This document shows, one piece after another, positions 39,921-46,974 of a stretch of 46,974 nt of DNA; position 1 is the stretch's first letter, and each line of letters opens with the position of its first letter. Origin of the DNA: Piscirickettsiaceae bacterium (GTDB lineage: Bacteria > Pseudomonadota > Gammaproteobacteria > Nitrosococcales > Methylophagaceae); contig JAIBDY010000016.1 in NCBI GenBank assembly GCA_024685995.1, positions 1 to 46,974 of the forward strand, given 5' to 3'. The notes beneath the pieces are model-generated. The model did not search any database and had not been told where the DNA came from. It saw only the letters and a program-made list of their open reading frames with translations. Made by a program: the position numbers and the translations under genes.

Positions 39921-40244
39921 CTAATAGACAGACATTGTCGTATCGACATCTGTGGCCCAACCATTCATACCGCCTGACAAATTAATCACGTCTGTATAAC
40001 CCAACTGCTCAATATAATGTCCGACATGCTCACTTCGCTTGCCCGATCGACAGATCAATACAATAGCTTGGTCATGGTCTTCACCTAGGCGGTGTAATTG
40101 GGTTTCAAATACTTGCATTGGAATATGTATTGCGTTCGCGATCATGCCATGCGCTAATTCGTGCTGTTCACGAACATCGATCAAGGTTGCGGCTACCCCA
40201 TTAGCCAACATTTCAGCCAATTCAGTTGCTGTTATTTGTTTCAT
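39921..40244 (-). CDS. Single-domain rhodanese
   Basis: A 107-residue single-domain rhodanese, the size of GlpE. It starts ITATELAEMLANGVAATLIDVRE, and has the active-site loop LICRSGKRSEHVG in which Cys is the persulfide carrier. There is no signal peptide, so it is cytoplasmic. It lies between the Pcm-like gene (12 bases downstream of that gene's stop) and tolC. The sulfur acceptor is unknown; thiosulfate or protein persulfide transfer are the usual roles. Confidence 0.9.
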   Translation of the reverse strand: MKQITATELAEMLANGVAATLIDVREQHELAHGMIANAIHIPMQVFETQLHRLGEDHDQAIVLICRSGKRSEHVGHYIEQLGYTDVINLSGGMNGWATDVDTTMSVY

Positions 40245-40256
40245 AGTTTGCTCTAT

Positions 40257-40922
40257 TTAAAATTCGAATACGGGTTTCGGTTCTGCATTAATCACGGCAG
40301 GAATGACCGTTTCTAATATCGTGTCGGTTTGCCATTCTCGTTCTGACAGTCGGCGAGTCAATTGCATCGACATATTCTGCCCTTGCCCAACCACAGCCAA
40401 CAAACGCCCCCCTACGGTGAGGTTTTGTAAGTAATCATCCGGCACGCTCACAAAGGCTGCCGTCAACACAATTACCTCCACGCGATCGGGTAACGTCCAG
40501 CCTGTTGAAGCATCGCCGATACAATACACCACATTATCAAAGCCATATCGTTGTATATTTTGCTTAGCTAATGCTGACAATTCCGGCACGATTTCAACCG
40601 TTGTCACCTGTTGTGCCAAAATTGATAACAATGCCGTGAAGTAACCTGACCCCGTGCCCACTTCCAATACTTTCTCATTCGCTTGTATATCGAGTGCTTG
40701 CAACATTCTCCCCTGCAAAATCGGGGGTAACATGGTTTGACCATAGCCAATAGGAAGTTCAATATCGGCATAGGCAAGGCCAGATAGCGTTTCATCAACA
40801 AAATCTGTACGTTTGAGCTGCTTTAACACTGCTAGTACACGCGGGTCAAGCACCTCGCTTGGCCGCACTTGTTGCTCCAACATATTAAAATGGGCAGTAT
40901 CTTGAAGTTGCACTATAGTCAT
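40257..40922 (-). CDS. Pcm-like methyltransferase (second copy)
   Basis: A ~221-residue cytoplasmic SAM-dependent methyltransferase related to protein-L-isoaspartate methyltransferases. Seen: NMLEQQVRPSEVLDPRVLAVL, then ADIELPIGYGQTMLPPILQGRM and the SAM motif VLEVGTGSGYFTALLS. The substrate motif has MLPP where typical Pcm has ISQP, so it belongs to the divergent branch next to rhodanese and tolC and may have another target. The start is uncertain: the ATG at 40920-40922 abuts an AGG, whereas the GTG at 40911-40913 has AGGA eight bases before and may be the true start. The frame up to 41033 lacks homology. Confidence 0.83.
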   Translation of the reverse strand: MTIVQLQDTAHFNMLEQQVRPSEVLDPRVLAVLKQLKRTDFVDETLSGLAYADIELPIGYGQTMLPPILQGRMLQALDIQANEKVLEVGTGSGYFTALLSILAQQVTTVEIVPELSALAKQNIQRYGFDNVVYCIGDASTGWTLPDRVEVIVLTAAFVSVPDDYLQNLTVGGRLLAVVGQGQNMSMQLTRRLSEREWQTDTILETVIPAVINAEPKPVFEF

Positions 40923-41017
40923 CCTAGTCAATAAAAAGTGATAATCTAAAACAAGGGTACAAGGATAGAAGCTTTCAAAAGGTGACGCAACCACATCGTC
41001 ATAAGAGGAACATAACC

Positions 41018-41476
41018 ATGGCAATAGCAACATTTTCCGCAGGCTGCTTTTGGGGCGTCGAAGCGAAATTCAGACAAGTCCCAGGCGTCTTATCAACCCG
41101 GGTAGGTTACACAGCCGGTCATACCGATTCACCTGATTACAAATCAGTCTGTACAGGGACAACGGGGCATGCAGAAGCCATCGAAATCACCTTCGACCCT
41201 GCCGTCATCAGTTACGATGCCTTACTGGATGTTTTCTGGCAAATCCATGACCCAAGCACGTTAAATAGACAAGGTCCTGATGTTGGTAGCCAATACCGTT
41301 CTGGGATTTTTTATCATGACCTGCAACAGAAACAATGCGCACTCGACCAAAAGAAAATGCTCAATAATAGCCATTTTGCCACGCGTCCTATTGTCACGGA
41401 AATTACCGCTGCAAGCCGTTTTTACCCGGCAGAGACCTATCATCAATGTTATTTAGAAAAACAGGGCCAACGCTAA
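41018..41476 (+). CDS. msrA: Peptide methionine-S-sulfoxide reductase MsrA
   Basis: A 152-residue enzyme that reduces the S-epimer of methionine sulfoxide in proteins. The catalytic motif GCFWGVE is near the N-terminus (Cys9), followed by TRVGYTAGHTDSPDY and HAEAIEITFDP. Length fits the short MsrA forms; the C-terminus ends HQCYLEKQGQR. I start at ATG 41018 with GAGGAA seven bases upstream, not the in-frame ATG at 40982. It is divergent from the Pcm-like gene and cytoplasmic. Two protein-repair genes side by side suggest a shared ageing-damage response, but I see no common operator. Confidence 0.94.
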   Translation: MAIATFSAGCFWGVEAKFRQVPGVLSTRVGYTAGHTDSPDYKSVCTGTTGHAEAIEITFDPAVISYDALLDVFWQIHDPSTLNRQGPDVGSQYRSGIFYHDLQQKQCALDQKKMLNNSHFATRPIVTEITAASRFYPAETYHQCYLEKQGQR

Positions 41477-41498
41477 CACGCCTTCAAACTTTGTCGAT

Positions 41499-41816
41499 TT
41501 ACTTAACCCGTGTTTTGACTAGCCCTTTCGCGCCGATATTATCCACCCAACGTACCAAAATAACATCGCCAACCCTACCGCCAGCCAATTGAAATGAAAA
41601 ATAAGGGTTTTGGGCAGTGGTTACGCCACATTTTATCGCCAGCATTTCATCACCATTGCGCCAGCATCGAATGTCTTGAATAAATTCAGCCTCAATCAAC
41701 ACCGCCTCTGCATCAACATGCCGTCCTGAATGCATGGGGTGGATCAGCAATAATCTCACCCGAGTATGACCCGATCTCAAGGTCGCTCGAATACGGTCTT
41801 CTGCAGCCATCACCAT
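41499..41816 (-). CDS. soxZ: SoxZ-like sulfur carrier partner protein
   Basis: A 105-residue immunoglobulin-fold protein. Conserved SoxZ features: a first strand region with LLLIHPMHSGRHVDAE (family HPMETG), AEFIQDIRCWRNG, and the C-terminal NPYFSFQLAGGRVGDVILVRWVDN. SoxZ pairs with SoxY to form the sulfur carrier of the Sox pathway. It has no signal peptide, as is usual, and would be exported with SoxY. The ATG shares one base with the soxY stop. It ends 22 bases from the convergent msrA. No soxA, soxX, soxB or soxCD is in the window. Confidence 0.88.
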   Translation of the reverse strand: MVMAAEDRIRATLRSGHTRVRLLLIHPMHSGRHVDAEAVLIEAEFIQDIRCWRNGDEMLAIKCGVTTAQNPYFSFQLAGGRVGDVILVRWVDNIGAKGLVKTRVK

Positions 41817-42310
41817 CAGACGGCTCCCCCAGTATCGACACGAATATCATGCGTCAGCTTATAAAGCTGGTTACCAGCACGAGCAACTACAATAATTTTT
41901 GAGTCCCCCTCAACAACTTTAATTCTCGTTCTAAGCGGCAATAATACATTAGAGCTAAAGTCCAAACTCATCACTAAAGGAAAAGGGTTGTTGTCCACTA
42001 AAATGGCTAAGCGCTCAATATCCTCAAGCTCACTATCAATTTCTACTGTCACAGATTGACCATCGACGACGTGCACAGGTGGTTTACCGACCGAAAAATT
42101 CAGCATTTGGTCTTGTGTCGTATCAGCCTGTCCTAGCAGTGCTAGTAAAACATCCTCGACCGTTTCCGCAGTAAAGGCATCTGTAGGCCAGTGTGCTAAC
42201 ACCCGCTGTGGCAAGATCAAGCCACTGGCAGCCACCATCGCTAATGTCGAGGCCGAAATCGTTTTTTTTATAAAATCCCGACGCTGCCTATTAATAGAAT
42301 ACTCGCTCAT
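41816..42310 (-). CDS. soxY: SoxY-like protein lacking the sulfur-carrying cysteine
   Basis: A 164-residue exported protein with a Tat signal (QRRDFIKKTISASTLAMVA) and cleavage near RVLAHW. The mature part has the SoxY fold (LLGQADTTQDQMLNFSVGKPP...RLAILVDNNPFPLVMSLDF). In true SoxY the C-terminus is a flexible GGCGG arm whose Cys carries sulfur. Here it ends DTGGAV, and there is no cysteine in the whole protein. Other frames across the end do not restore a Cys. It cannot therefore carry thiosulfate-derived sulfur in the known way; it may be a structural or binding relative. It overlaps bepA upstream (ATGA) and soxZ downstream. Confidence 0.85.
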   Translation of the reverse strand: MSEYSINRQRRDFIKKTISASTLAMVAASGLILPQRVLAHWPTDAFTAETVEDVLLALLGQADTTQDQMLNFSVGKPPVHVVDGQSVTVEIDSELEDIERLAILVDNNPFPLVMSLDFSSNVLLPLRTRIKVVEGDSKIIVVARAGNQLYKLTHDIRVDTGGAV

Positions 42311-43773
42311 AATGCTTTTAACTGTGCCAGTGCCGCCTCGACATTGACCAATCGAGCATTCATTTTAGCCAATTGATACTCATTGCCTCTCGCCGACTTG
42401 ATTGCCAATTTCAGTTGGTCGATCGCCTGTTCTAATCGGCCGGCACTATAGTAATACTCCGCTAACCAGCTATGTGCTTCACTGGGCTTACCCATATCAC
42501 TTTGTGCTTGTGCTAACAATTTATAGGTTTGTGCTGAACGATAGCCCAGCTCCAACTGTTCTAACAACAATGTACTGGCCTGTTCTGGTAGCCGTGATTG
42601 CAGCAGAACAACCGCTTGCTTCATAGACAATGCATGATCGTCAGGATATAACCGCTGATTCCGCTGATAAATATTTAACGCCTCCGCTAAACGACCACGA
42701 GCCACTTCAATATCAGCCGCGGCTAATTGATAACTTAGTCGTTCGTCATCCTCGGCGATCAGCGCATCGATTTCCGCCCGTGCTTTGTTATAGTCACCCA
42801 TAGCCAATAACGCTAAGCCATAACCATAACGTACCGCGACATCATTGCGATTATTACCCTTCGTAATCACATTCAAATAATGTTGCTGAAGTTCCGCGAG
42901 GTTTGTCGCCGACATCACACGCAACTTTTCGCGCATCAAATAAAATTGTAGATTATCGCTACGTTGCCCTGTCAGCGGGTAATTAACAGCACGCCCTCTG
43001 GCCTCAGCAATCCGTGAAGTGGTCACAGGATGAGAACGTAAAAACTCGGGCACGGCATTACCGGTATAAAAACGACTAGATTGTTGTAAACGCTCAAAAA
43101 ATGTCGGCATGGCCTGCGCGTCAAAGCCGGACCGCACTAAATTTAACATGCCGAGGTTGTCTGCTTCCGCTTCATGGGCACGTGTATGGTCAATCCGCGC
43201 CTGCACACCACTGGCTTGCACAACGGTAATGGCCGCAGCACCCGCTTCAGGATCAGCCGTTGCGAGCAATATCGCCCCGATCAAGGCCGCCGTTCTAGGC
43301 AAACTTGATTGTTGATCTTTCTCAAAGCTGCGAATCAAATGACGTTGTGTCACATGGGCAATTTCATGCGCCATCACCGAGGCCAACTCATCTTCCTGCT
43401 GACTAGTCAACAATAGGCCGCTATTGACGCCAATAAAGCCACCCGGTGCTGCAAACGCATTCACCGTCGTGTCAGGCACCATAAAAAAATGGAACGGCAG
43501 ACTTGGGCTGTCACTGTGTGTGACCAAACGTTGGCCAAGGCGGTTCAAATAGCTATTCACTTCGGGGTCATCGACCAAATCGACCGACTGTTGCAAACGC
43601 CAAAAAAAAGCTTGGCCGATGCGGTATTCTTGTTGAGGTGAAATCAAGCTCCCGGCACTGTCACCGATTTCGGGCAACGCAATATCAGCAGCGTGACTAT
43701 TATTGACGACGGGCCAGATAAACAAGGTTAGAAGTGTGATGACAATACGCTTTCTCATAGAGTGTCTAGACAT
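42307..43773 (-). CDS. bepA: BepA-like M48 periplasmic metalloprotease with TPRs
   Basis: A 488-residue periplasmic zinc protease-chaperone that supports assembly and quality control of outer-membrane proteins. The signal peptide ends around NSHAADI. The M48 site is MAHEIAHVTQRHL (HEXXH) with the third ligand Glu in HEAEADNLGM. The C-terminal ~190 residues are a TPR-like helical array ending NARLVNVEAALAQLKAL. Length fits BepA (487). The gene is upstream of soxY with a 4-base overlap. In E. coli bepA is not near sox genes, so the coupling is notable. Confidence 0.92.
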   Translation of the reverse strand: MSRHSMRKRIVITLLTLFIWPVVNNSHAADIALPEIGDSAGSLISPQQEYRIGQAFFWRLQQSVDLVDDPEVNSYLNRLGQRLVTHSDSPSLPFHFFMVPDTTVNAFAAPGGFIGVNSGLLLTSQQEDELASVMAHEIAHVTQRHLIRSFEKDQQSSLPRTAALIGAILLATADPEAGAAAITVVQASGVQARIDHTRAHEAEADNLGMLNLVRSGFDAQAMPTFFERLQQSSRFYTGNAVPEFLRSHPVTTSRIAEARGRAVNYPLTGQRSDNLQFYLMREKLRVMSATNLAELQQHYLNVITKGNNRNDVAVRYGYGLALLAMGDYNKARAEIDALIAEDDERLSYQLAAADIEVARGRLAEALNIYQRNQRLYPDDHALSMKQAVVLLQSRLPEQASTLLLEQLELGYRSAQTYKLLAQAQSDMGKPSEAHSWLAEYYYSAGRLEQAIDQLKLAIKSARGNEYQLAKMNARLVNVEAALAQLKAL

Positions 43774-43865
43774 TTGAATTCATCATTGGGTTCCTAAAGA
43801 GACAAGGTCATCATTTCAGTTTAGAATTGCATTAAAAGCTAAATCGCACACTTTGGGAAGGACTT

Positions 43866-44102
43866 ATGTCAGATTTTACCGTTGAACTTGATACCTCTGG
43901 ACTTAATTGTCCACTACCGGTACTCAAAGCCCGCAAAGCCTTGTCTAGCATGACGGCTGGGCAAAAATTACAGCTGATCGCCACCGATACTGGTGCGAGT
44001 AAGGATATCCCAGCTTTTTGCAAAATGACAGGCAATCCGTTACTCACCGCGGATGAACACCAAGGAAAACTACGCTTTATCATTGAAAAAGGTGCAGCGT
44101 AA
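43866..44102 (+). CDS. TusA-family sulfur carrier protein
   Basis: A 78-residue cytoplasmic protein of the TusA/SirA fold. The CPxP motif is at Cys15 (LNCPLPVLKARKALSSM), where a persulfide is held. The central VTDTGASKDIP-type segment reads ATDTGASKDIPAFCKMTGN. AAGGA lies four bases before the ATG. It overlaps the DsrE2-like gene by one base (TAATG), so the two are coupled. The pair is divergent from bepA-soxYZ, with 92 bases between. TusA proteins hand sulfur to tRNA thiolation or to oxidation systems; the DsrE2 partner suggests the latter. Confidence 0.9.
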   Translation: MSDFTVELDTSGLNCPLPVLKARKALSSMTAGQKLQLIATDTGASKDIPAFCKMTGNPLLTADEHQGKLRFIIEKGAA

Positions 44103-44566
44103 TGGCTAAGAAGATGGCCATTATTGCCAGTAAAGGCACACTAGACAGCGCCTACCCACCATTTTTACTTGCTTCCACCGCAGCTGCCTTGGGCTTTGAG
44201 GTAAAAATATTTTTCACTTTTTATGGCCTGCAGTTGCTCACCAAAACACCGAATTTAAAGGTCTCTCCCCTCGGCAACCCCGCCATGCCGATGCCCATCC
44301 CCGTTCCTAGCATCATTCAAATTATCCCGGGGCTGGAATGGTTCGCAACGTGGATGATGAAACGCAAAATTAAAAACAAAGGCATCGCCAGTTTAGAAGA
44401 GTTACGCGAGATCTGTATCGAATCCGAGGTCGAACTAATTGCTTGCCAAATGACCGTCGATTTGTTTGATTTCAAAGACCAAGACTTTATTGATGGTATC
44501 AGTCGAGGTGGTGCAGCGACCTTTTTAGAATTCGCCAGCGAAGCCGATATTACTTTATACATCTAA
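44102..44566 (+). CDS. DsrE2-like sulfurtransferase
   Basis: A 154-residue protein of the DsrE/DsrF/DsrH-like DsrE2 branch. It begins AIIASKGTLDSAYPPFLLAS, then LGFEVKIFFTFYGLQLL, a hydrophobic-proline segment MPMPIPVPSIIQIIPGLEW that may be membrane-associated as in DsrE2 proteins, and a conserved Cys in ELIACQMTVDLFDF. DsrE2 accompanies TusA and rhodaneses in sulfur-oxidising organisms, where it moves persulfide sulfur. It ends 11 bases before the tRNA gene on the other strand. No dsrAB or hdr genes are in the window. Confidence 0.87.
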   Translation: MAKKMAIIASKGTLDSAYPPFLLASTAAALGFEVKIFFTFYGLQLLTKTPNLKVSPLGNPAMPMPIPVPSIIQIIPGLEWFATWMMKRKIKNKGIASLEELREICIESEVELIACQMTVDLFDFKDQDFIDGISRGGAATFLEFASEADITLYI

Positions 44567-44577
44567 CGACATATCAT

Positions 44578-44654
44578 TGGTGCCCCCGGCGCGATTCGAA
44601 CGCACGACCTTCCCCTTAGGAGGGGGACGCTCTATCCAGCTGAGCTACGGGGGC
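44578..44654 (-). tRNA. tRNA-Arg (anticodon CCU)
   Basis: A 77-base gene on the minus strand with acceptor arms GCCCCCG/CGGGGGC, discriminator A and an encoded CCA (44578-44580). The D-arm is GCTC...GAGC and the anticodon stem TCCCC/GGGGA encloses the loop CTCCTAA, giving anticodon CCU for AGG. The T-arm has GTTCGAATC. It sits between dsrE2 and the autotransporter remnant. tRNA genes often mark integration sites, but I see no integrase or flanking repeats here. Confidence 0.97.
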
Positions 44655-44854
44655 AATGGGCTGGGCATTATAACAGACTGGTTCACAATGCTCGATGAGA
44701 CTAAGCCGAACATTTAAAATGTTTTAATGGTAACCGGCATACGCTCGGCAAACTAAATCACAAAAATTTATCATTCTTGGCCTGATAATTAGACTTAACA
44801 ACATTCACACAATGTTATAGAGTTTCAGAAGATTTCAGAAAAAGGCTACGACCA

Positions 44855-46297
44855 GTGTCTAAAAAATTCAAAAAAGTACTTTTTCTAAGTGCCCTAGTCA
44901 CTTTTTCAACTGGCGTAACCACTGCCAACGCTGCAGAACAGAACTTCGCTTTGACATATTCTGGAAACAGCGGAGGGTCTATCACAGGTAACATTACAAT
45001 CGAAGATTCGCTACTTCGGAATCCCAACATCTTTGCTAATCGTTACTATAGCTCAGGCAGTGCCTTCGACGGCGCTTTTACTGCCCTGTCATTAACAGTA
45101 ACGGGCGGTGTTAACGGCGCGTTTACGTTAGCTGATTTTGATCCAATAGCTTTCGATACAGCTGGTGGGACATTGGACTTGAGTCAAGAATTAGTTGGAC
45201 AGTTAGTAGCCGGCAAAACTTGGGGTGTTGATGCAGGCGATTTTGGTCTTTACTCAGGTCCTAGCTCCGCATTATTTGCACCTGCTAACTATACGCTTCT
45301 GGGGGGAGGCGAATTCTATACTTTAACCTCATTCCGGCCATTGGAGCTTGCCGAGGAGGTTCTTCTGACGCTTGCCGATGTTCAAAACAGTTTGGACTCA
45401 TCAAATCTAAGCGTGCAATCCATTAACACAAACATCGGCTTACTGATAAATGGGGCACACAGTCGTCATATGTCACGTCGTGTTGCCGCGGGTGAAAAAA
45501 CATTCTGGCTTGCTGGTGACTGGGGTAACGATAATCATGGATCACGTAGCGGCGAAACGGGCCTCGCTGAAGTGGGTGGCGGCTACAATTTCGGTCAAGC
45601 TCAATTGAATGTGTCTATCGGTAAGACATGGGCACATCAAGACCTTATCAACGGCGGCGATGTCAGTAGTGACGGCAAATACATTATGGTGACGGGCATT
45701 ATTCCTCTGTCCGTCAACAACGTTGTCTATGCCACTCTTGGAGGATTTCGTCACTGGGGTGACGTCGGCATCGACCGTGGCTAATTCAACATGGGCGCAA
45801 TGGATCGCTCTTCTGCAAGCCCCGATTCAAATACCTAGGGTGTACGCGCCCGTCTAGACTGGGAAAATGCATTCACCGTCAAAACAGCTCGTTTCAGCCC
45901 TTATGCCGACTTGTGGCACAGCGAAACCAAACTGGATAGTTACACCGAAACGGGAGGTGGATTTCCTGCTCGCTTTGATAGTCGCAAAGACAGCATCACC
46001 GAACTTCGTGCTGGCTTAAATGCAGCGATGCCAATCAAAACGTCCGGCTTTGATTTCGTTGCGAATGTTGAAGCGGTACACCGCTTTGATGACAAAGCAG
46101 ATAACACCTCGGGCCAGGTTGTGGGCTTATTCGCCTTTAACCTTGACGGTCAAAGCTATGACCAAAACTGGTTTAAAGGGGGGATCGGTATAGAAGGTAA
46201 ACTAGGTAAGGGTAAAGCCTCACTGATGCTTAATGGGACAACTAAAGGGGAAATGGCTAGTTCATGGTTAGCCGCTTCTTACCAAATAGCGTTCTAA
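44855..46297 (+). pseudogene. Autotransporter-like outer-membrane protein broken by two in-frame stops
   Basis: One continuous frame of 481 codons carries TAA at 45782-45784 (codon 310) and TAG at 45836-45838 (codon 328). It starts with GTG and a signal peptide (ALVTFSTGVTTANAAEQ), passes through a beta-rich passenger, then a C-terminal autotransporter barrel (AAGEKTFWLAGDWGNDNHG...EVGGGYNFGQAQLNVSIG) ending AASYQIAF with the terminal Phe. After codon 328 the frame is intact (GVRARLDWENAFTVKTARF). The stops look like single changes from a Tyr codon (TAT/TAC) and a Trp codon (TGG). It is probably a recent pseudogene. Readthrough of two stops is unlikely. Confidence 0.82.
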
Positions 46298-46314
46298 ATC
46301 AATCCAAGTAATGC

Positions 46315-46347
46315 ACAAAGAAGCCGGTTGGATGTCGGCTTCTTTGT
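46315..46347 (+). terminator. Intrinsic terminator after the autotransporter remnant
   Basis: A perfect 12-bp inverted repeat ACAAAGAAGCCG (46315-46326) and CGGCTTCTTTGT (46336-46347) around a 9-base loop. It lies 18 bases after the last stop. The arms contain A/T runs, so it could work in both directions, including for the leftward gene ending at 46506. Confidence 0.75.
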
Positions 46348-46505
46348 ATCTATGCCGCTCTACCTCCTACTTTTTCTGCCTAGGCCTTGATTGTATTGAG
46401 CTTAAAGCCAGACAAGCAGTCATATAATAGATAACAGACACAATCCACTAGCCCTTCATCATCTCGTTGAACAAGATAAAAAATACCGAAACCACACTAA
46501 AGATA

Positions 46506-46974
46506 TCAATTCTGTAAATAACGCTTCACTTTATTCAGGTTATGTACTGCTTTACAAAACTGTTTTGTCATCAACTCCACTTTTTTGATCATATCCATGA
46601 TTTCGATTGTCATGTGAATAGAGATGCTGGAATCGACGGCGGTATCTAATATTAGGGCTTTCATTTCATCATATTTTTGTTTGATGTATTGCTTATCCTC
46701 ATCGAATACATCGTCAAGTCGCGTAACGTCTTGTTTACTCAATTGGATGATCGTATCGCTCATAACCGTATGATATTCCTCAAGGGCGGTTTTTAGACTT
46801 AACGTTAAAAGTTCATCATCAAAGGACTGTAGATCGGCAACTTCCAACGCGCTATTAGCACTGAATAAATTATATTGTTGTGCCAAAATCAGAACTGAAA
46901 GCTGGTTTTTGACATCATTCGATAATGTGCCTTTTTCTAACTTTGAAATAAATTCGCCGATACTCTTTGTCAAC
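46506..46974 (-). CDS. C-terminal (PhoU-like) part of a probable Na/Pi symporter
   Basis: A leftward gene cut by the window edge; about 156 codons are present and the frame stays open to the last base, so the apparent TTG start at 46973 is not real. The visible part is all helical: SIGEFISKLEKGTLSNDVKNQ, LSLKTALEEYHTVMSDTIIQL, and a long C-terminal helix bundle ending KVKRYLQN. This resembles the PhoU-like tail of NptA/YjbB Na+/phosphate symporters (family PF02690), with the membrane part lying outside. I see the resemblance from pattern only. A standalone PhoU or a chemotaxis-like bundle are alternatives. Confidence 0.5.
   Translation of the reverse strand, partial: LTKSIGEFISKLEKGTLSNDVKNQLSVLILAQQYNLFSANSALEVADLQSFDDELLTLSLKTALEEYHTVMSDTIIQLSKQDVTRLDDVFDEDKQYIKQKYDEMKALILDTAVDSSISIHMTIEIMDMIKKVELMTKQFCKAVHNLNKVKRYLQN

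Noticed and set aside
39434-39985. 183-codon rightward frame opposite tolC
   Set aside because: Antisense to tolC and the rhodanese stop region; composition His/Ser/Leu-rich, not protein-like.
44578-46297. Possible genomic island at the tRNA-Arg gene
   Set aside because: No integrase, no direct repeat of the tRNA 3' end, and flanking genes look ordinary.

Overview
The window reads as chromosomal DNA of a gammaproteobacterium. Supporting points are the surE-pcm-nlpD cluster, separate parC and parE genes, a cydAB-cydX-ybgE operon, BepA, GlnRS, SbcB, a TtpC-type TonB system and a CCA-encoding tRNA-Arg. An NAD-linked formate dehydrogenase, SoxYZ-type and TusA/DsrE2 sulfur proteins and ovothiol synthesis suggest a marine or methylotrophic/sulfur-oxidising relative such as Methylophaga. 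That placement is an inference and I hold it loosely. Most genes are ordinary chromosomal genes. I see no phage, IS element, CRISPR array or plasmid backbone.

Layout. 1-6.8 kb: the start of an AlaC-type aminotransferase, an HDOD protein, then a leftward block of surE, pcm, a YqaA/DedA membrane protein, nlpD, prfB (with its programmed frameshift intact) and lysS. rpoS is absent from its usual place after nlpD. 6.9-11.4 kb: a two-gene NAD-dependent formate dehydrogenase whose beta subunit fuses NuoE-like and NuoF-like parts. 11.4-12.3 kb is non-coding with dyads and a Fur-like site. 12.3-20.1 kb: glnS, a cupin, a small unknown protein, parC and parE. 20.3-23.6 kb: rightward cydP-cydA-cydB-cydX-ybgE, which makes a bd-type quinol oxidase. 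23.6-27.4 kb: a small winged-helix protein and the overlapping ovoA-ovoB pair for ovothiol synthesis. 27.6-32.6 kb: a tightly overlapping leftward six-gene TonB energy-transduction operon (DUF3450, ttpC, exbB, exbD, tonB, TPR) with a promoter overlapped by a Fur-like box. 32.9-41.5 kb: hemL, sbcB, an outer-membrane barrel, a B12-binding radical SAM protein, then a leftward Pcm-like/rhodanese/tolC/isochorismatase operon divergent from msrA. 41.5-44.6 kb: bepA-soxY-soxZ, divergent from tusA-dsrE2. 44.6 kb to the end: tRNA-Arg(CCU), an autotransporter-like gene broken by two in-frame stops, and the C-terminal end of a probable Na/Pi symporter.

How parts may work together: formate dehydrogenase supplies NADH and the bd oxidase removes electrons to oxygen. 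OvoA/OvoB, MsrA and the Pcm proteins deal with oxidative or ageing damage. The TonB operon powers outer-membrane import, presumably of iron complexes. The sulfur cluster is the least expected part: its SoxY has a Tat signal but no cysteine at all, so it cannot carry sulfur by the known swinging-arm mechanism. It is translationally coupled to the envelope protease gene bepA and lies opposite two sulfur-carrier genes. I regard this as the best candidate for something undescribed.
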